DNA of 64,000 nucleotides from Bacillota bacterium (GCA_012727535.1 JAAYGU010000124.1:1-64000); one strand, 5' to 3'. Counted from the stretch's first letter, positions 1 through 8,248 are shown. Numbers and translations are program-made. Notes: generated by a model not told the origin, from the sequence alone.

Positions 1-227
1 GTCCCGATCGGCGTGGTGATCGGTCCTTTCAAAGCCACTTTGTTCCGGCGAATGGAAGCCAGCACTGGATCCGGAAGGGGAGTTCCTTGTTCCGCCATGA
101 CATCGACCCCGGCGTGTTCAATCTCCCATTCAATCTCCACTACAGTCGCCTCAATCACTTTTTTGGTCGCTGCCGTCAGTTCGGGTCCGGTTCCGTCTCC
201 CGGGATTAAGGTAATCCGATAAGCCAA
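1..227 (-). CDS. Isocitrate/isopropylmalate dehydrogenase family protein (5' part only)
   Basis: The first 75 residues of a beta-decarboxylating dehydrogenase; the rest lies beyond the left edge. The N-terminus carries the family motif [13 protein letters not shown], and [11 protein letters not shown] near the edge. The ALKGP-TTP wording is more like NAD-dependent isocitrate dehydrogenase than LeuB, which usually has VGAVGGP there. Start chosen at a TTG (225-227) with AGGAGAG six bases upstream; no ATG is available. Expected role is oxidative decarboxylation of isocitrate to 2-oxoglutarate in the cytosol. The dCMP deaminase gene lies 64 bp upstream on the same strand and may be co-transcribed. 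Isocitrate versus homoisocitrate or tartrate specificity cannot be settled from this fragment. Confidence 0.8.
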   Translation of the reverse strand, partial: MAYRITLIPGDGTGPELTAATKKVIEATVVEIEWEIEHAGVDVMAEQGTPLPDPVLASIRRNKVALKGPITTPIG

Positions 228-291
228 TTAAATCTCTCCTTCCGCAAGCTTTTTCATATTTTCCAGCGGTTACGCACCGCAATCCTTAGCC

Positions 292-789
292 TTAATAACC
301 GGTTATGTTATCGGGAGTCCATTCTCCGCGATCCTGTTTTACCCAGTCTTCTACCGAATAGCGGACAACCTCTCCTCCTGGTCCGTCGGCAACCACTGCC
401 TTTAGACCGGCATTAATAATCATCCTGGTACATAATTTACAAGGACGGACCCCAGTCACGCGTTGACCAGTCCGCGGGTCAAGACAGGCTAAATAGAGGG
501 TTGCCCCCAGCATTTCCTGGCGGGAAGCATGGATAATCGCATTCATCTCCGCATGCACGGAGCGGCATAATTCATATCTTTCCCCGGAAGGTATGCCCGC
601 CTTTTCCCGGGGACAATCATTTAAATCAAGGCAGTTAATACTGCCCCGCGGCGCTCCGACATAACCGGTACTGATAATTTGGTCGTCTTTGACGATAATC
701 GCGCCGAACTGCCGGCGTAAACAGGTTGCTCTCCTGGCCACCGCCGCCGCAATATCCAAGTAATAACGGGCTTTGTCTGGTCTAGTCAT
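292..789 (-). CDS. comEB: dCMP/cytidine deaminase family, ComEB-like
   Basis: A 165-residue zinc-dependent deaminase. The catalytic zinc signature is complete: His79-Ala-Glu81 and Cys117-Lys-Leu-Cys120. The N-terminal part (YYLDIAAAVARRATCLRRQFGA) and the Cys/Asp insertion around 53-60 are typical of deoxycytidylate deaminases, which turn dCMP into dUMP for thymidylate synthesis. In Bacillus the homologue is called ComEB because it sits in the competence operon; no comEA or comEC is near here, so the name implies only homology. It is followed by the dehydrogenase gene 64 bp downstream. Length is normal and nothing looks broken. Start at ATG 787-789. Confidence 0.9.
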   Translation of the reverse strand: MTRPDKARYYLDIAAAVARRATCLRRQFGAIIVKDDQIISTGYVGAPRGSINCLDLNDCPREKAGIPSGERYELCRSVHAEMNAIIHASRQEMLGATLYLACLDPRTGQRVTGVRPCKLCTRMIINAGLKAVVADGPGGEVVRYSVEDWVKQDRGEWTPDNITGY

Positions 790-813
790 CCGGTATCACC
801 TCAAATCTAAGGC

Positions 814-1416
814 TTACGGCCTTGTTCCTCCATTCTCCTCCGCTGAGTTCTGTGTATTAAATTTATTAGCCGCTAAGCCGGAGAGCAAAATCACTTCTTT
901 AGCTATACCGGGTTGTTGGTCCAGACTGAAGACGACCAGCAGTGTTTCGCGCTGTTGGGCAGAGATCCGACCGGAAAAAGCTAATGTTTTTACCTCTCCC
1001 GGTTCTAAAGCAGGTATCTCGACAACCCGGGACGTGGTCCGAAGCTGGTTGCCCCCCGGCGCCCGCAGATGGAAAAGCAACAGTCCGCTCGTGTTTGGTA
1101 CTGGTTGCGCCAAAGTGTTTTCCACGGTTGCAGTTAATTCATATGTCAACTGTTGTGCCCCATTCGGTAGAAAAACAACGGTCTCGGCCTGGAATTCCCT
1201 GATGATGACTCCGTCGGGCCGGGTCGCCGTCAATGCTTCGTTCGCTGTTTTGAGCTCCTGTACCGCTTCTTCTAGCTTCATCGTCTTTTCTTGCCATAAA
1301 TTACGTTCTTCCAACAATCTCAGATTCTCCCGGAAAAATCCGTTGACAATGATGAGGCAGAGCGTGATCAGAATTAGATTACCCACAATTTTCAGCCATC
1401 GATATTTGCCGGACAC
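814..1416 (-). CDS. Membrane-anchored hypothetical protein, coiled coil plus beta domain
   Basis: No family recognised. One transmembrane helix lies near the N-terminus (GNLILITLCLIIVNGF), followed by a charged coiled coil of about 35 residues (rich in LEE and KLEEAVQEL), then a predominantly beta domain of about 120 residues whose pattern (a possible Ig-like fold with LEPGEVKTLAFSG) resembles extracytoplasmic FxLYD/CARDB-type domains. The C-terminus is polar and low complexity. I prefer a GTG start at 1414-1416, which has the purine-rich AAGGGGGAAGGG just upstream; a TTG at 1441-1443 in the same frame would add nine residues. It overlaps the 3' end of the upstream DUF523 gene by about 25 bp, so the two are probably translationally coupled. 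Likely outside-facing. Confidence 0.6.
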   Translation of the reverse strand: MSGKYRWLKIVGNLILITLCLIIVNGFFRENLRLLEERNLWQEKTMKLEEAVQELKTANEALTATRPDGVIIREFQAETVVFLPNGAQQLTYELTATVENTLAQPVPNTSGLLLFHLRAPGGNQLRTTSRVVEIPALEPGEVKTLAFSGRISAQQRETLLVVFSLDQQPGIAKEVILLSGLAANKFNTQNSAEENGGTRP

Positions 1417-1910
1417 ATGCCCTTCCCCCTTGCTTTTAGCCAATTCTTTTCCGAAAAGACCGTAATCCCGTTACTTTTCAGCAAAGCACTGGTGACTCCC
1501 ATTCCCGGAACCAACCTTCCCCCAAAAGAACCGTCATGGATCCGAAGAGAACCACATGATGGACTGTGCTCTTTGAGAATCGCCATTTTTGCCCCGTATT
1601 TTTTACCTAGTTCTAATGTTCGCCGCGCGCCAGCTTTGAACTCAGCAGTAAGGTCAGCGCCGTCTTCCGTTTGCACCACGGCTTTTCCTTGCCAGAGGTC
1701 ACGCCCATCGCCCCCCACCAACTCAGCGGGTGGACGAGGCACCGGCAGTTCTCCTAATACCTCCGGACAAACAGGAATGACGGTAAACTCTCGTAAACTA
1801 TCGACCAAAACTGGCAAGTCATAACCTGTTCCATTATAACGGCACGGATTGCCCAATAAGCAAGCACTCACAAGCACCGGAGGCATAGTATGTTTACTAT
1901 TCATCATCAT
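1392..1910 (-). CDS. DUF523 family protein
   Basis: About 172 residues of the DUF523 family, recognised by the N-terminal VSACLLGNPCRYNG motif, the VCPEVLGELPVPRPPAE block and the later LKEHSPSCG motif. The three conserved cysteines (SACLLG-NPCR, VCPE, SPSCG) suggest metal or thiol chemistry, but no function is firmly known for the family. In other genomes it may be fused to DUF1722. Start placed at the ATG at 1908-1910, the first of three consecutive ATGs, because the upstream part of the frame (MAMLFCLNLPLEAGKER) lies before the AAGAG purine tract and does not match the family. The downstream neighbour overlaps its 3' end. Confidence 0.82.
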   Translation of the reverse strand: MMMNSKHTMPPVLVSACLLGNPCRYNGTGYDLPVLVDSLREFTVIPVCPEVLGELPVPRPPAELVGGDGRDLWQGKAVVQTEDGADLTAEFKAGARRTLELGKKYGAKMAILKEHSPSCGSLRIHDGSFGGRLVPGMGVTSALLKSNGITVFSEKNWLKARGKGMCPANIDG

Positions 1911-2122
1911 CCGCTCTTTCCCTGCTTCCAGTGGTAGGTTTAAACAAAATAACATGGCCATATTCGTATACCCGAAAGATTGGCTAATATGCTCATGAAA
2001 ACAGTCGTGACGTAATAGTAATATAAATAAACGAGTTTTATATTAAGACTCAACCGAAAAAAACCGATCATCTTATTACAGCAAGGACTTTCATAACTCA
2101 CCTGTCCCAGGGAGGTATGATG

Positions 2123-2662
2123 ATGAAACCGATGGTCAGTCCACTAGCAAAACGGCACTTTATCAACTGGTTTCTCGATGCTTGGGAATTCCGAAGCGAA
2201 GCTCCAGCCACAATCCTCTCCGCACTCCTTAAGCAGGACTCCATCCTCGAGCAGATCAAGATTATTGAAAACGGATCGTTCCTCCGGCCGTTATTAGTCA
2301 TCTCCAGCTTAGGAACAGGGATGCCTCCCAGCCTGCTTTTAACATACGAGACCATGCTCACCAAAACCGAGGCGATCTTGGATTATCTATCGGCTTTTAA
2401 AAACGGCCATCTTTTTTTGACACTTTATTTCCCCAATCGTTCCCAATGCCTGTCTTTTGTTGATGTCTTAGAAGAGATCCCCCTGCCTTTAGAGGTAGAA
2501 AAAATCAGGAGTCTACAGATTGATTTGGAGCTTCAATTACTAAAAATCGAAGGAGAAAACGAAAACAAACGTAATCAGCTCCTGGCAGAGATTGATCAAG
2601 CATTAGCCAAAGGGAATAGAGGCGAATTTCACCGCCTCGTCAAACTGCTCAAAGAATACTAA
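2123..2662 (+). CDS. ypiB: YpiB family protein (UPF0302 with IDEAL-like C-terminus)
   Basis: About 179 residues matching the YpiB/UPF0302 layout. The N-terminal half has the family wording KRHFINWFLDAWEF and the ILSALLKQDSILEQIKIIE helix pair. The C-terminus (LLAEIDQALAKGNRGEFHRLVKLLKE) has the helical shape of the IDEAL domain found at the end of YpiB. The role is unclear; in Bacillus ypiB sits near the qcr operon. GGAGGT at 2111-2116 is directly followed by three ATGs; the third (2123) has the proper six-base spacing, so it is chosen over 2117. The gene ends four bases inside the convergent DUF362 gene. It is a lone plus-strand gene here. Confidence 0.75.
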   Translation: MKPMVSPLAKRHFINWFLDAWEFRSEAPATILSALLKQDSILEQIKIIENGSFLRPLLVISSLGTGMPPSLLLTYETMLTKTEAILDYLSAFKNGHLFLTLYFPNRSQCLSFVDVLEEIPLPLEVEKIRSLQIDLELQLLKIEGENENKRNQLLAEIDQALAKGNRGEFHRLVKLLKEY

Positions 2663-3780
2663 ATCAACCGCCCCCCAAAGGGAACCTTCAATTCAATCGC
2701 ATCATGAGGACAGAATTCCTGGCAACAATAACAACGGATACAATGTTGATCATCGATCACCATTTGCCCGTGGGCCACGGAAATCACTTTGGCCGGACAG
2801 GCCTGCATACAAACCAGACACCGCCGGCAATGCTCACGAATCACCGGATAGGGCGAGACAAAACGGCGGAACAGACGGACCACCCAGTCGGGAACCCGTA
2901 GATTGATCATGTTCTTGGCAGCCGGGACATTGAAATCAGGAATGAGCAAATCCTCAAGTTTCTCTCCCAAAAGCTCCATCTCGCTCTCCTTAATTCCCGT
3001 AATTCCTCTTTTCGCTGCTAACGCCAGTACCGGTACTTCTGTTGGTTCCAAGCCGACCAAGCGGGCAATCGCCGCATCAACTGCAAAGGGATTTTCACCG
3101 GCTAGAATTAAACCCATAAACCGCAGATCGCCATTCCGGGGACCTGCTCCCTCCATGGCCATCACCCCATCAACCAGGGTCAGCGCTGGTTTAACCGTGA
3201 GGGCAAGATCAATTAACATCTCTTGAAAAACGTCAGCTCTTTGCAGCCGGAAATGCATCTCACCTTTATGTAAGCCGACCACGCAACCGAAAAGGTTTTT
3301 CACCGCGCCGGTTAAGCGGGTTAAGCCGTGTGTTTTTACTCGGGGTAGATTAATCACCACATCAACTTCTGTAACCTCCCGCGCCAACGGAAAGCTTTTT
3401 AAGATCTTTCCGTCCGGGGCGGTACGTACTTCCACTTCCTCGTTAAAAGCTGCTAAAGGAACACCAAGTTCACGGCAGGCGGCAGCGATTCCCGCCTTCT
3501 CCGCGGCCCGCGCCAGACTACCTACGCCCGGACTGTCGCCAACGATTGGCCTGGCCCCGCTTTCCAGGAGCGCCTTCAAAACTGCGCGTACGACTTCCGG
3601 GTGGGTGTCCACTCCTTTCTCCGGAGGCTCGGCGGCTAAAATGTTTGGTTTCACCAATACTTTTTGCCCTGGGGCAATCCAACGCCCAAGGCCGCCAAGC
3701 TCAGCCAGGCATTGGTGGACAGCCTTTTCAACCTCATTTCGTTCGTAACTTCCACACCGGGCCAACGCAATTTTGTTCAT
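2659..3780 (-). CDS. DUF362 protein with two 4Fe-4S clusters
   Basis: A 373-residue protein with an N-terminal DUF362 domain (residues about 1-300; VLVKPNILAAEPPEKGVDTHPEVV and VINLPRVKTHGLTRLTGAVKNLFG are typical) and a C-terminal 2[4Fe-4S] ferredoxin domain. The two cluster motifs are CRRCLVCMQACP and CIRCYCCQEFCP near residues 318-355. DUF362 proteins are cytoplasmic iron-sulphur proteins common in anaerobes whose reaction is not established. This supports an anaerobic lifestyle. ATG start with AAGGAGAAG just upstream. Its end converges on and overlaps ypiB by four bases. A terminator hairpin at 3813-3845 separates it from upstream murC. Confidence 0.88.
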   Translation of the reverse strand: MNKIALARCGSYERNEVEKAVHQCLAELGGLGRWIAPGQKVLVKPNILAAEPPEKGVDTHPEVVRAVLKALLESGARPIVGDSPGVGSLARAAEKAGIAAACRELGVPLAAFNEEVEVRTAPDGKILKSFPLAREVTEVDVVINLPRVKTHGLTRLTGAVKNLFGCVVGLHKGEMHFRLQRADVFQEMLIDLALTVKPALTLVDGVMAMEGAGPRNGDLRFMGLILAGENPFAVDAAIARLVGLEPTEVPVLALAAKRGITGIKESEMELLGEKLEDLLIPDFNVPAAKNMINLRVPDWVVRLFRRFVSPYPVIREHCRRCLVCMQACPAKVISVAHGQMVIDDQHCIRCYCCQEFCPHDAIELKVPFGGRLI

Positions 3781-3812
3781 CTTCTTCTCCTTTGATCGAC
3801 AATCTATTACGG

Positions 3813-3845
3813 TAAAAAAAATCCTCTGGTTAATTTCACCAGAGA
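3813..3845 (-). terminator. Rho-independent terminator of murC
   Basis: On the minus strand a seven-base stem CTCTGGT / ACCAGAG with a seven-base loop is followed by G-A and a run of eight T. It sits about 35 bp after the murC stop codon and before the DUF362 start. Confidence 0.85.
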
Positions 3846-3877
3846 ATAAAGGGACTCCTTTTCCTACAGGATAATTT

Positions 3878-5266
3878 TTACCTGGACTTAAGACTTTCCG
3901 TTTTTGCCTGGATAAATTGCTCCCCTACTTTATATATATCACCGGCCCCCATTGTAATCACCATGTCACCCGGGCGGGTCGCCGTTAGCAAATGGTCTTT
4001 AATCTTCTCTAAGTCACCGATATACCTAACGTCAGGATGATGCTTCTTCGTTTCCTCCGATAATAGTTGACTGGAGATATCGCCCGGATCAGTCTCCCTG
4101 GCGGCGTAGATATCAGCCAAGACAAGTACATCAGCATCCTGAAAAGCATGCACAAAATCGGAGAAGAGATACTTCGTCCTACTATAAAGATGAGGTTGGA
4201 AAACACACCAGATTCGCCCCGCAAACTGCTGCTTCGCAGCGGCTAGTATGTTTTTAACGGCCAGCGGATGATGGGCATAATCATCGACCACTAAAACTCC
4301 CCCGACCTCACCTTTTACTTCAAACCGTCTCCGCACGCCGGTAAATTTCTGAATGTAAGTCAGCGCTTCGCCAATCGGAACACCCACTTCGGTCACCGTC
4401 GCCACCGCGGCCAAGGCATTAAGAAGGTTATATTCTCCGGGCACTTTTAGTCTTAGTTCACCGACCTCTTGACCGGCATGATAGAGCCGACCCTTAATCC
4501 CAAGCGGTGCACAGGGTTCAATCTGTTGACAATACCAATCGGCCTCCGGTGACAGACCGAAGGTTCTAAGCGGTGCCCGCGAGGCGGCAGCCAACTCTGA
4601 AAAATGGGGATCCTCACGCCAACAGACCAATCTTCCCTTTGGAGGCACTAAAGAAATAAACTCTTTAAAAGTCTGCACCACATCACCGGCCGTGGGAAAA
4701 CAATCCGGGTGATCCCAATCAACATTGGTAATCACCGCAATTTTTGGAGAAAGGTGAAGGAAAGAACGGCGGAACTCACAAGCTTCGACCACGAAATAGG
4801 GGCTTTTTCCGGTTCGGTAGTTGCCAAGCAACTCCTTCATCTCGCCACCCACTTCCACGGTCGGGTCTTTACCCCCTTCGATTAAGAGTAATGCAATCAT
4901 CGCTGTTGTGGTCGTCTTCCCATGGGTCCCGGCCACCGCGATCCCTACACCCTTCTCCTTCATGAGCGTGCCTAACAGCTCCGCCCCTTCATAAACGGGG
5001 AGCTTTTTTTTCCTGGCCTTTACTAGCTCCGGATTCTGTTCACCGACAGCATTCGTATAAACAACAACATCAATCTCATCAGTAATCTGCCGTTCATCAT
5101 GGCCATAATGGATTCTAATCCCCTTCTTCTCAAGTTCGATCGTACTTCTACTGCGTGTCCGGTCAGAACCGGATACTTGATACCCACTTTCTAGTAAAAT
5201 TTTGGCCAAAGCGCTTAGGCGCGCACCGCCAATCCCTATAAAATAAATATGATCACCTAGCTTCAA
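3878..5266 (-). CDS. murC: UDP-N-acetylmuramate--L-alanine ligase
   Basis: A 462-residue Mur ligase that adds L-alanine to UDP-MurNAc with ATP, the first amino-acid step of the peptidoglycan stem. Seen: an N-terminal Rossmann motif (IYFIGIGGARLSALA), the ATP loop GTHGKTTTT at 113-121, a central VITNVDWDHPDCF block, and the C-terminal DDYAHHP and FQPHLYSRT motifs typical of MurC. The usual GM of the first glycine motif is RL here, a mild deviation. TTG start at 5264-5266 with a GGACGG site. It stands outside any division/cell-wall cluster, between a zinc-ribbon gene and a DUF362 gene, and ends in its own terminator. Mpl is an alternative, but length and context favour MurC. Confidence 0.93.
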   Translation of the reverse strand: MKLGDHIYFIGIGGARLSALAKILLESGYQVSGSDRTRSRSTIELEKKGIRIHYGHDERQITDEIDVVVYTNAVGEQNPELVKARKKKLPVYEGAELLGTLMKEKGVGIAVAGTHGKTTTTAMIALLLIEGGKDPTVEVGGEMKELLGNYRTGKSPYFVVEACEFRRSFLHLSPKIAVITNVDWDHPDCFPTAGDVVQTFKEFISLVPPKGRLVCWREDPHFSELAAASRAPLRTFGLSPEADWYCQQIEPCAPLGIKGRLYHAGQEVGELRLKVPGEYNLLNALAAVATVTEVGVPIGEALTYIQKFTGVRRRFEVKGEVGGVLVVDDYAHHPLAVKNILAAAKQQFAGRIWCVFQPHLYSRTKYLFSDFVHAFQDADVLVLADIYAARETDPGDISSQLLSEETKKHHPDVRYIGDLEKIKDHLLTATRPGDMVITMGAGDIYKVGEQFIQAKTESLKSR

Positions 5267-5471
5267 CCCGATCCGTCCTTTCTTCAGCCACTCCTCCGTA
5301 TATTCTCACTTTTTCTATTCTATGACGAAAAAAGGCATAAAACAATAGCCTTTCGATAATAATTCCTGAAACTAGTATTTTCCTACAAAAATAAGCTACA
5401 TTTTTTGGTATTTCAAGGATATTATAACCATTTTTTGTTATAATAATCTACTGCTGTCTTAACAGGTTTAA

Positions 5472-5502
5472 AAAATGAAAAACCCGGGAAGCACCCGGGT
5501 AG
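5472..5502 (-). terminator. Rho-independent terminator of the small zinc-ribbon gene
   Basis: Minus-strand stem ACCCGGG / CCCGGGT with a short loop, followed by TTTTTCATTTTTT, about ten bases after the stop codon of the 65-residue protein. Confidence 0.85.
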
Positions 5503-5509
5503 AAGTTCT

Positions 5510-5707
5510 TTAATAATCTTCATTAGAAGCGTAAAAGGTATTGACTTCATCGGTTGGAATCTGTTCCTCGCAGACCGGACACATAATCATCGCCTCATCC
5601 TCATAGCCAAGTCCAATCATCATTCCACAAGACGGACATTTTACGCTTTCTTCAGAATTATCTGCCCGTTCTGGGTTGCTTAGGGGAAGTTTATCATCTT
5701 TGCTCAT
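5510..5707 (-). CDS. Small zinc-ribbon protein
   Basis: A 65-residue acidic protein with one probable zinc ribbon: Cys24-Pro-Ser-Cys27 and Cys43-Pro-Val-Cys46, each followed by Gly or Glu as in rubredoxin-type knuckles. The N-terminal 20 residues and the C-terminal tail (DEVNTFYASNEDY) are polar and probably disordered. No family name can be given. ATG start with GGGAGGTG seven bases upstream and a clear terminator make this a real single-gene unit. It lies between murC and the divergent SASP gene. Function unknown; a transcription- or translation-linked adaptor is possible but unsupported. Confidence 0.72.
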   Translation of the reverse strand: MSKDDKLPLSNPERADNSEESVKCPSCGMMIGLGYEDEAMIMCPVCEEQIPTDEVNTFYASNEDY

Positions 5708-5869
5708 CTTTTCACCTCCCTGTTTTTTTTATTTTTCTTAAAAAGATAATTACCTATTCACAATTTAATCGGTTAAATAATTACTTCCTTACCTTGGCCT
5801 TTCCTTAGGTAATAACTGAATGGTTTTTAGCTAAACGGAGCGGGGAAGATATGCTTGGGAGGTGTAGCT

Positions 5870-6061
5870 GTGGCCCGACGTAGTATCGTCTCCGATGAGG
5901 TCAAATACGAAATCGCCAAAGAACTCGGTTTCGCCGACCGGATTCGGCGCGAAGGGAATAACTACGACTACAGCAATCTCACTACCCGCGAAGCCGGCCT
6001 CATTGTTCGCGGCCTGATCGAAAAAGCCGAACAGATGATGAGCCGGAATGAGGGGCGTTAA
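5870..6061 (+). CDS. Small acid-soluble spore protein, alpha/beta type (SspF-like)
   Basis: A 63-residue DNA-binding spore protein. It has the KYEIAKELGF segment, which is the germination-protease cleavage region of alpha/beta SASPs, and the TTREAGLIVRGLIEKAEQ helix matching the second conserved block. The glycine-rich NGSVGG stretch of major SASPs is replaced by TTREAG, as in the minor SspF group. Such proteins coat and protect DNA in the forespore. The GTG start at 5870-5872 is fixed by GGGAGGT at 5857-5863, six bases upstream; the longer TTG start at 5855 would begin ahead of the ribosome site. It is a strong sign that the organism forms endospores. Confidence 0.9.
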   Translation: MARRSIVSDEVKYEIAKELGFADRIRREGNNYDYSNLTTREAGLIVRGLIEKAEQMMSRNEGR

Positions 6062-6075
6062 AAACGCCCCTCATT
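6047..6075 (+). terminator. Perfect hairpin at the end of the SASP gene
   Basis: AATGAGGGGCGTT and its exact complement AACGCCCCTCATT flank three A. The left arm covers the last codons and stop of the SASP gene. There is no following T-run, so it may stabilise the 3' end rather than terminate by itself. Confidence 0.55.
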
Positions 6076-6185
6076 CAACAGCTAGTCTTCATTTTCCATC
6101 CCTCCGCTGGCTACTCCCAGTTTTTACTGTCGTCAGACAAAATATTGATTAAATCAAGCCGTCTTATGGTTTACCATAAATTCCA

Positions 6186-6210
6186 AACCTGCCTTTAGCA
6201 GGGTTTTTTA
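6186..6210 (+). terminator. Rho-independent terminator after the SASP gene
   Basis: Stem CCTGC / GCAGG with loop CTTTA, followed by GTTTTTTATT on the plus strand, about 130 bp after the SASP stop. It separates the SASP gene from the beta-barrel gene. Confidence 0.75.
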
Positions 6211-6224
6211 TTAAAAAAGAGAAG

Positions 6225-6338
6225 CTAAAGAAGCAACCGGAGGGTTCACCGGTTTACTACCATCTTTGCCAAGAAATTACTATTTTTAAGGCAATCAACT
6301 GAGTTAGTAATCTCTTAACCACAAATCATGCACAGAAA
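6225..6338 (+). promoter_or_regulatory. Structured leader upstream of the beta-barrel gene
   Basis: The 140 bp after the terminator hold two inverted repeats: ACCGG-AGGGTTCA-CCGGT around 6237-6253, and AAGAAATTACTA (6271-6282) pairing with TAGTAATCTCTT (6305-6316), 11 of 12 positions. Both precede the ribosome site at 6340. I could not match this to a known riboswitch. Confidence 0.35.
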
Positions 6339-6352
6339 CGGAGGAAGAATCT

Positions 6353-7516
6353 TTGTTACACTCTACTACAAAAGTTCCCAAACTCCTTAGGTCGTTCTTA
6401 TTAATCTCCTGTTTAGTGTTGATGCTCATTCTGAGCACACCATGTCCGCGCGCCGAGGCGACCATCGCCAAACGCCTATCGAATTTAGAAAGCCGGTGGG
6501 GCCGTTTCCAACTGGGTGGAGAATTTAACTTGCTGGCCGACTATAAACAACGGGCTTATGAAGAGTACCGGACGCCGGATTTAAAAAACTATTTAAACAT
6601 CTATCTCGATTCACATATTGATCAGAACTTCTACTTTTATCTGCTCTTATCGCATTATGACAACTATGGTTATCTCAACCAATTATATGTCGATGAAGCA
6701 GCGGTCAGGTATCGCTCTTCCAATCTCCTGGCTGATCTCGGCAAGTTCAAATTTACCCTTGATCCGCTCGGTCTCATTGCCGACCATCGCGTCTCTCCCA
6801 TTCAGGGAATTGCCTTACAAACCGGCAATACCGACGTTTACTTTGGTGGCTACTATTCCCGTCTTTATTTAAACACGCGGGGTTTAAATGGGGAAAAGCT
6901 TGAAATCACCAGTGATGATCAGTTTGGGTTCCGGATTGCTCTCCCCAAACCTGGATATATGCTCGGTATGACCTTGGTGACCACGCCCAGCGGGGATTTG
7001 AGTGAAACCGCCATCGGTTTCGATCTGATCGCCAATGCTTACGGTGGTACCCTCCAAAGTGAAGTAGCATGGTATCGACCAGGAAAAGATAATTTCCAAG
7101 AATATAAACACCAAGGAGCTTTAGGAGGCTTAGTCTCCTGGAACAAAGCTGTAGCCGACAACATCTATAATGTTTATGCCTGGTATTTCGCCAAAGGATT
7201 TGCCCCGATCTCTTCCTCGCTAAATGATCTGGAGAAAGCTGAAATCTTCACCAGTAATTCTTATGGGATTGGCGGCGCCTGGCAACGAAAACTCACTAAC
7301 AACTGGGAGACCACCATCAAAAGCGGGCTGCTACTCTCTCCCGAACAGACTGGTTTTTCTGGGCCACAATTGGTCTTCTCTGGACGTCTCCGTAAATCCT
7401 TCTCTCCGGCCACTAGTCTAGATTTTGGGGTTGATTCCATCTTTGAACCAAGTGTCGACAAGCTGGAGCTCTCCCGCTATAATCGGTTATCGGTGCAGTT
7501 TGCCACCGCCTTTTAA
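6353..7516 (+). CDS. Predicted outer-membrane beta-barrel protein
   Basis: A 387-residue exported protein. Residues 1-36 form a long signal peptide (basic N-region, hydrophobic LLISCLVLMLILS core, AEA cleavage site). A short helical piece (IAKRLSNLESRWG) follows, then about 335 residues of alternating polar and aromatic/hydrophobic strands with many Tyr, Gly and Asn. It ends in RLSVQFATAF: a terminal Phe after an amphipathic strand is the BAM-type beta-signal of outer-membrane proteins. There is no SLH domain, unlike OmpM-type porins. TTG start at 6353 with GGAGGA eight bases upstream. It is followed 35 bp later by a cell-wall amidase, likely co-transcribed. No specific family name; the barrel call is inference from composition and the terminal motif. 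Confidence 0.72.
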   Translation: MLHSTTKVPKLLRSFLLISCLVLMLILSTPCPRAEATIAKRLSNLESRWGRFQLGGEFNLLADYKQRAYEEYRTPDLKNYLNIYLDSHIDQNFYFYLLLSHYDNYGYLNQLYVDEAAVRYRSSNLLADLGKFKFTLDPLGLIADHRVSPIQGIALQTGNTDVYFGGYYSRLYLNTRGLNGEKLEITSDDQFGFRIALPKPGYMLGMTLVTTPSGDLSETAIGFDLIANAYGGTLQSEVAWYRPGKDNFQEYKHQGALGGLVSWNKAVADNIYNVYAWYFAKGFAPISSSLNDLEKAEIFTSNSYGIGGAWQRKLTNNWETTIKSGLLLSPEQTGFSGPQLVFSGRLRKSFSPATSLDFGVDSIFEPSVDKLELSRYNRLSVQFATAF

Positions 7517-7551
7517 ACTGCACAGTGCTTGCGCTTAAAGGAGGAATTACT

Positions 7552-8187
7552 TTGAGGAAAAGAAAATTGATTATTCTCTATTTAACGATTACCCTGATTT
7601 TAGGGGTACAACTGACAACTGCTGCCGCAACAAAACCGCTCGCTGGTAAAAAATTCGTGGTTGATGCTGGTCACGGTGGTTGGGATCCGGGTGCTGTGGG
7701 AGTTAATGGTTTAACAGAAAAACAGATCAACTTACGCGTAGCCCAATCCCTCCGTAATTGTCTCATCGAATACGGTGGTGCCACCGTCGTCATGACCAGG
7801 GTTGATGATCGTTATATCTCCTTACAGTCCAGAGTCGCGAAGGCTAACACCAGCAAGGCTGAGCGTTTTATCTCGATTCATCATAACGGCTCGGTGAATC
7901 CGGCTCATAACGGCACCTCGGTTTATTCCGCAACCCACGCCCGCCCGCAAAGCCGCGATCTCCGCGATAAAGTGCAAAAAAATCTGTTGAAAATGACAAA
8001 ACTCCGCGATTTAGGCGCGAATTCCGCTAATTTCTATGTTCTCCGCCATACTACCATGCCGGCGATTCTGACGGAAGCCTCCTTTATTACCAATCCGCAG
8101 GAAGAGAAGAAATTACGGAATCCCGAATATCTTTGGCGGGAGGCATATTATATTTATCGCGGGATCGTCGAGCATATGGGAGACTGA
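7552..8187 (+). CDS. N-acetylmuramoyl-L-alanine amidase (Amidase_3)
   Basis: A 211-residue exported zinc amidase that cuts the bond between MurNAc and the stem peptide. After a signal peptide (about residues 1-25, LIILYLTITLILGV core) comes a single Amidase_3 domain. Zinc and catalytic residues are visible: DAGHGGWDPGAVG (His), LTEKQINL (Glu), ISIHHNGS (His) and ILTEASFITNPQEE (catalytic Glu). The TTG start at 7552 is set by AAAGGAGG at 7537-7544; the frame upstream is untranslated. It lacks SLH, LysM or AMIN domains. Size and layout resemble CwlD, the spore-cortex amidase, or minimal AmiC. It lies 35 bp after the beta-barrel gene and ends in a terminator. Confidence 0.9.
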   Translation: MRKRKLIILYLTITLILGVQLTTAAATKPLAGKKFVVDAGHGGWDPGAVGVNGLTEKQINLRVAQSLRNCLIEYGGATVVMTRVDDRYISLQSRVAKANTSKAERFISIHHNGSVNPAHNGTSVYSATHARPQSRDLRDKVQKNLLKMTKLRDLGANSANFYVLRHTTMPAILTEASFITNPQEEKKLRNPEYLWREAYYIYRGIVEHMGD

Positions 8188-8220
8188 ATTCTTCGTGAAC
8201 AAGCGGCTCCTTTAACAACC

Positions 8221-8248
8221 AAGGATACCTCCACGGTATCCTTTTTTT
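8221..8248 (+). terminator. Rho-independent terminator of the amidase gene
   Basis: Stem AAGGATACC / GGTATCC with loop TCCAC, followed by seven T, about 35 bp after the amidase stop codon. Confidence 0.9.

Noticed and set aside
773-1465. 230-codon plus-strand frame
   Set aside because: Lies opposite the coiled-coil membrane protein gene, has no ribosome site and reads as a shadow with unlikely composition.
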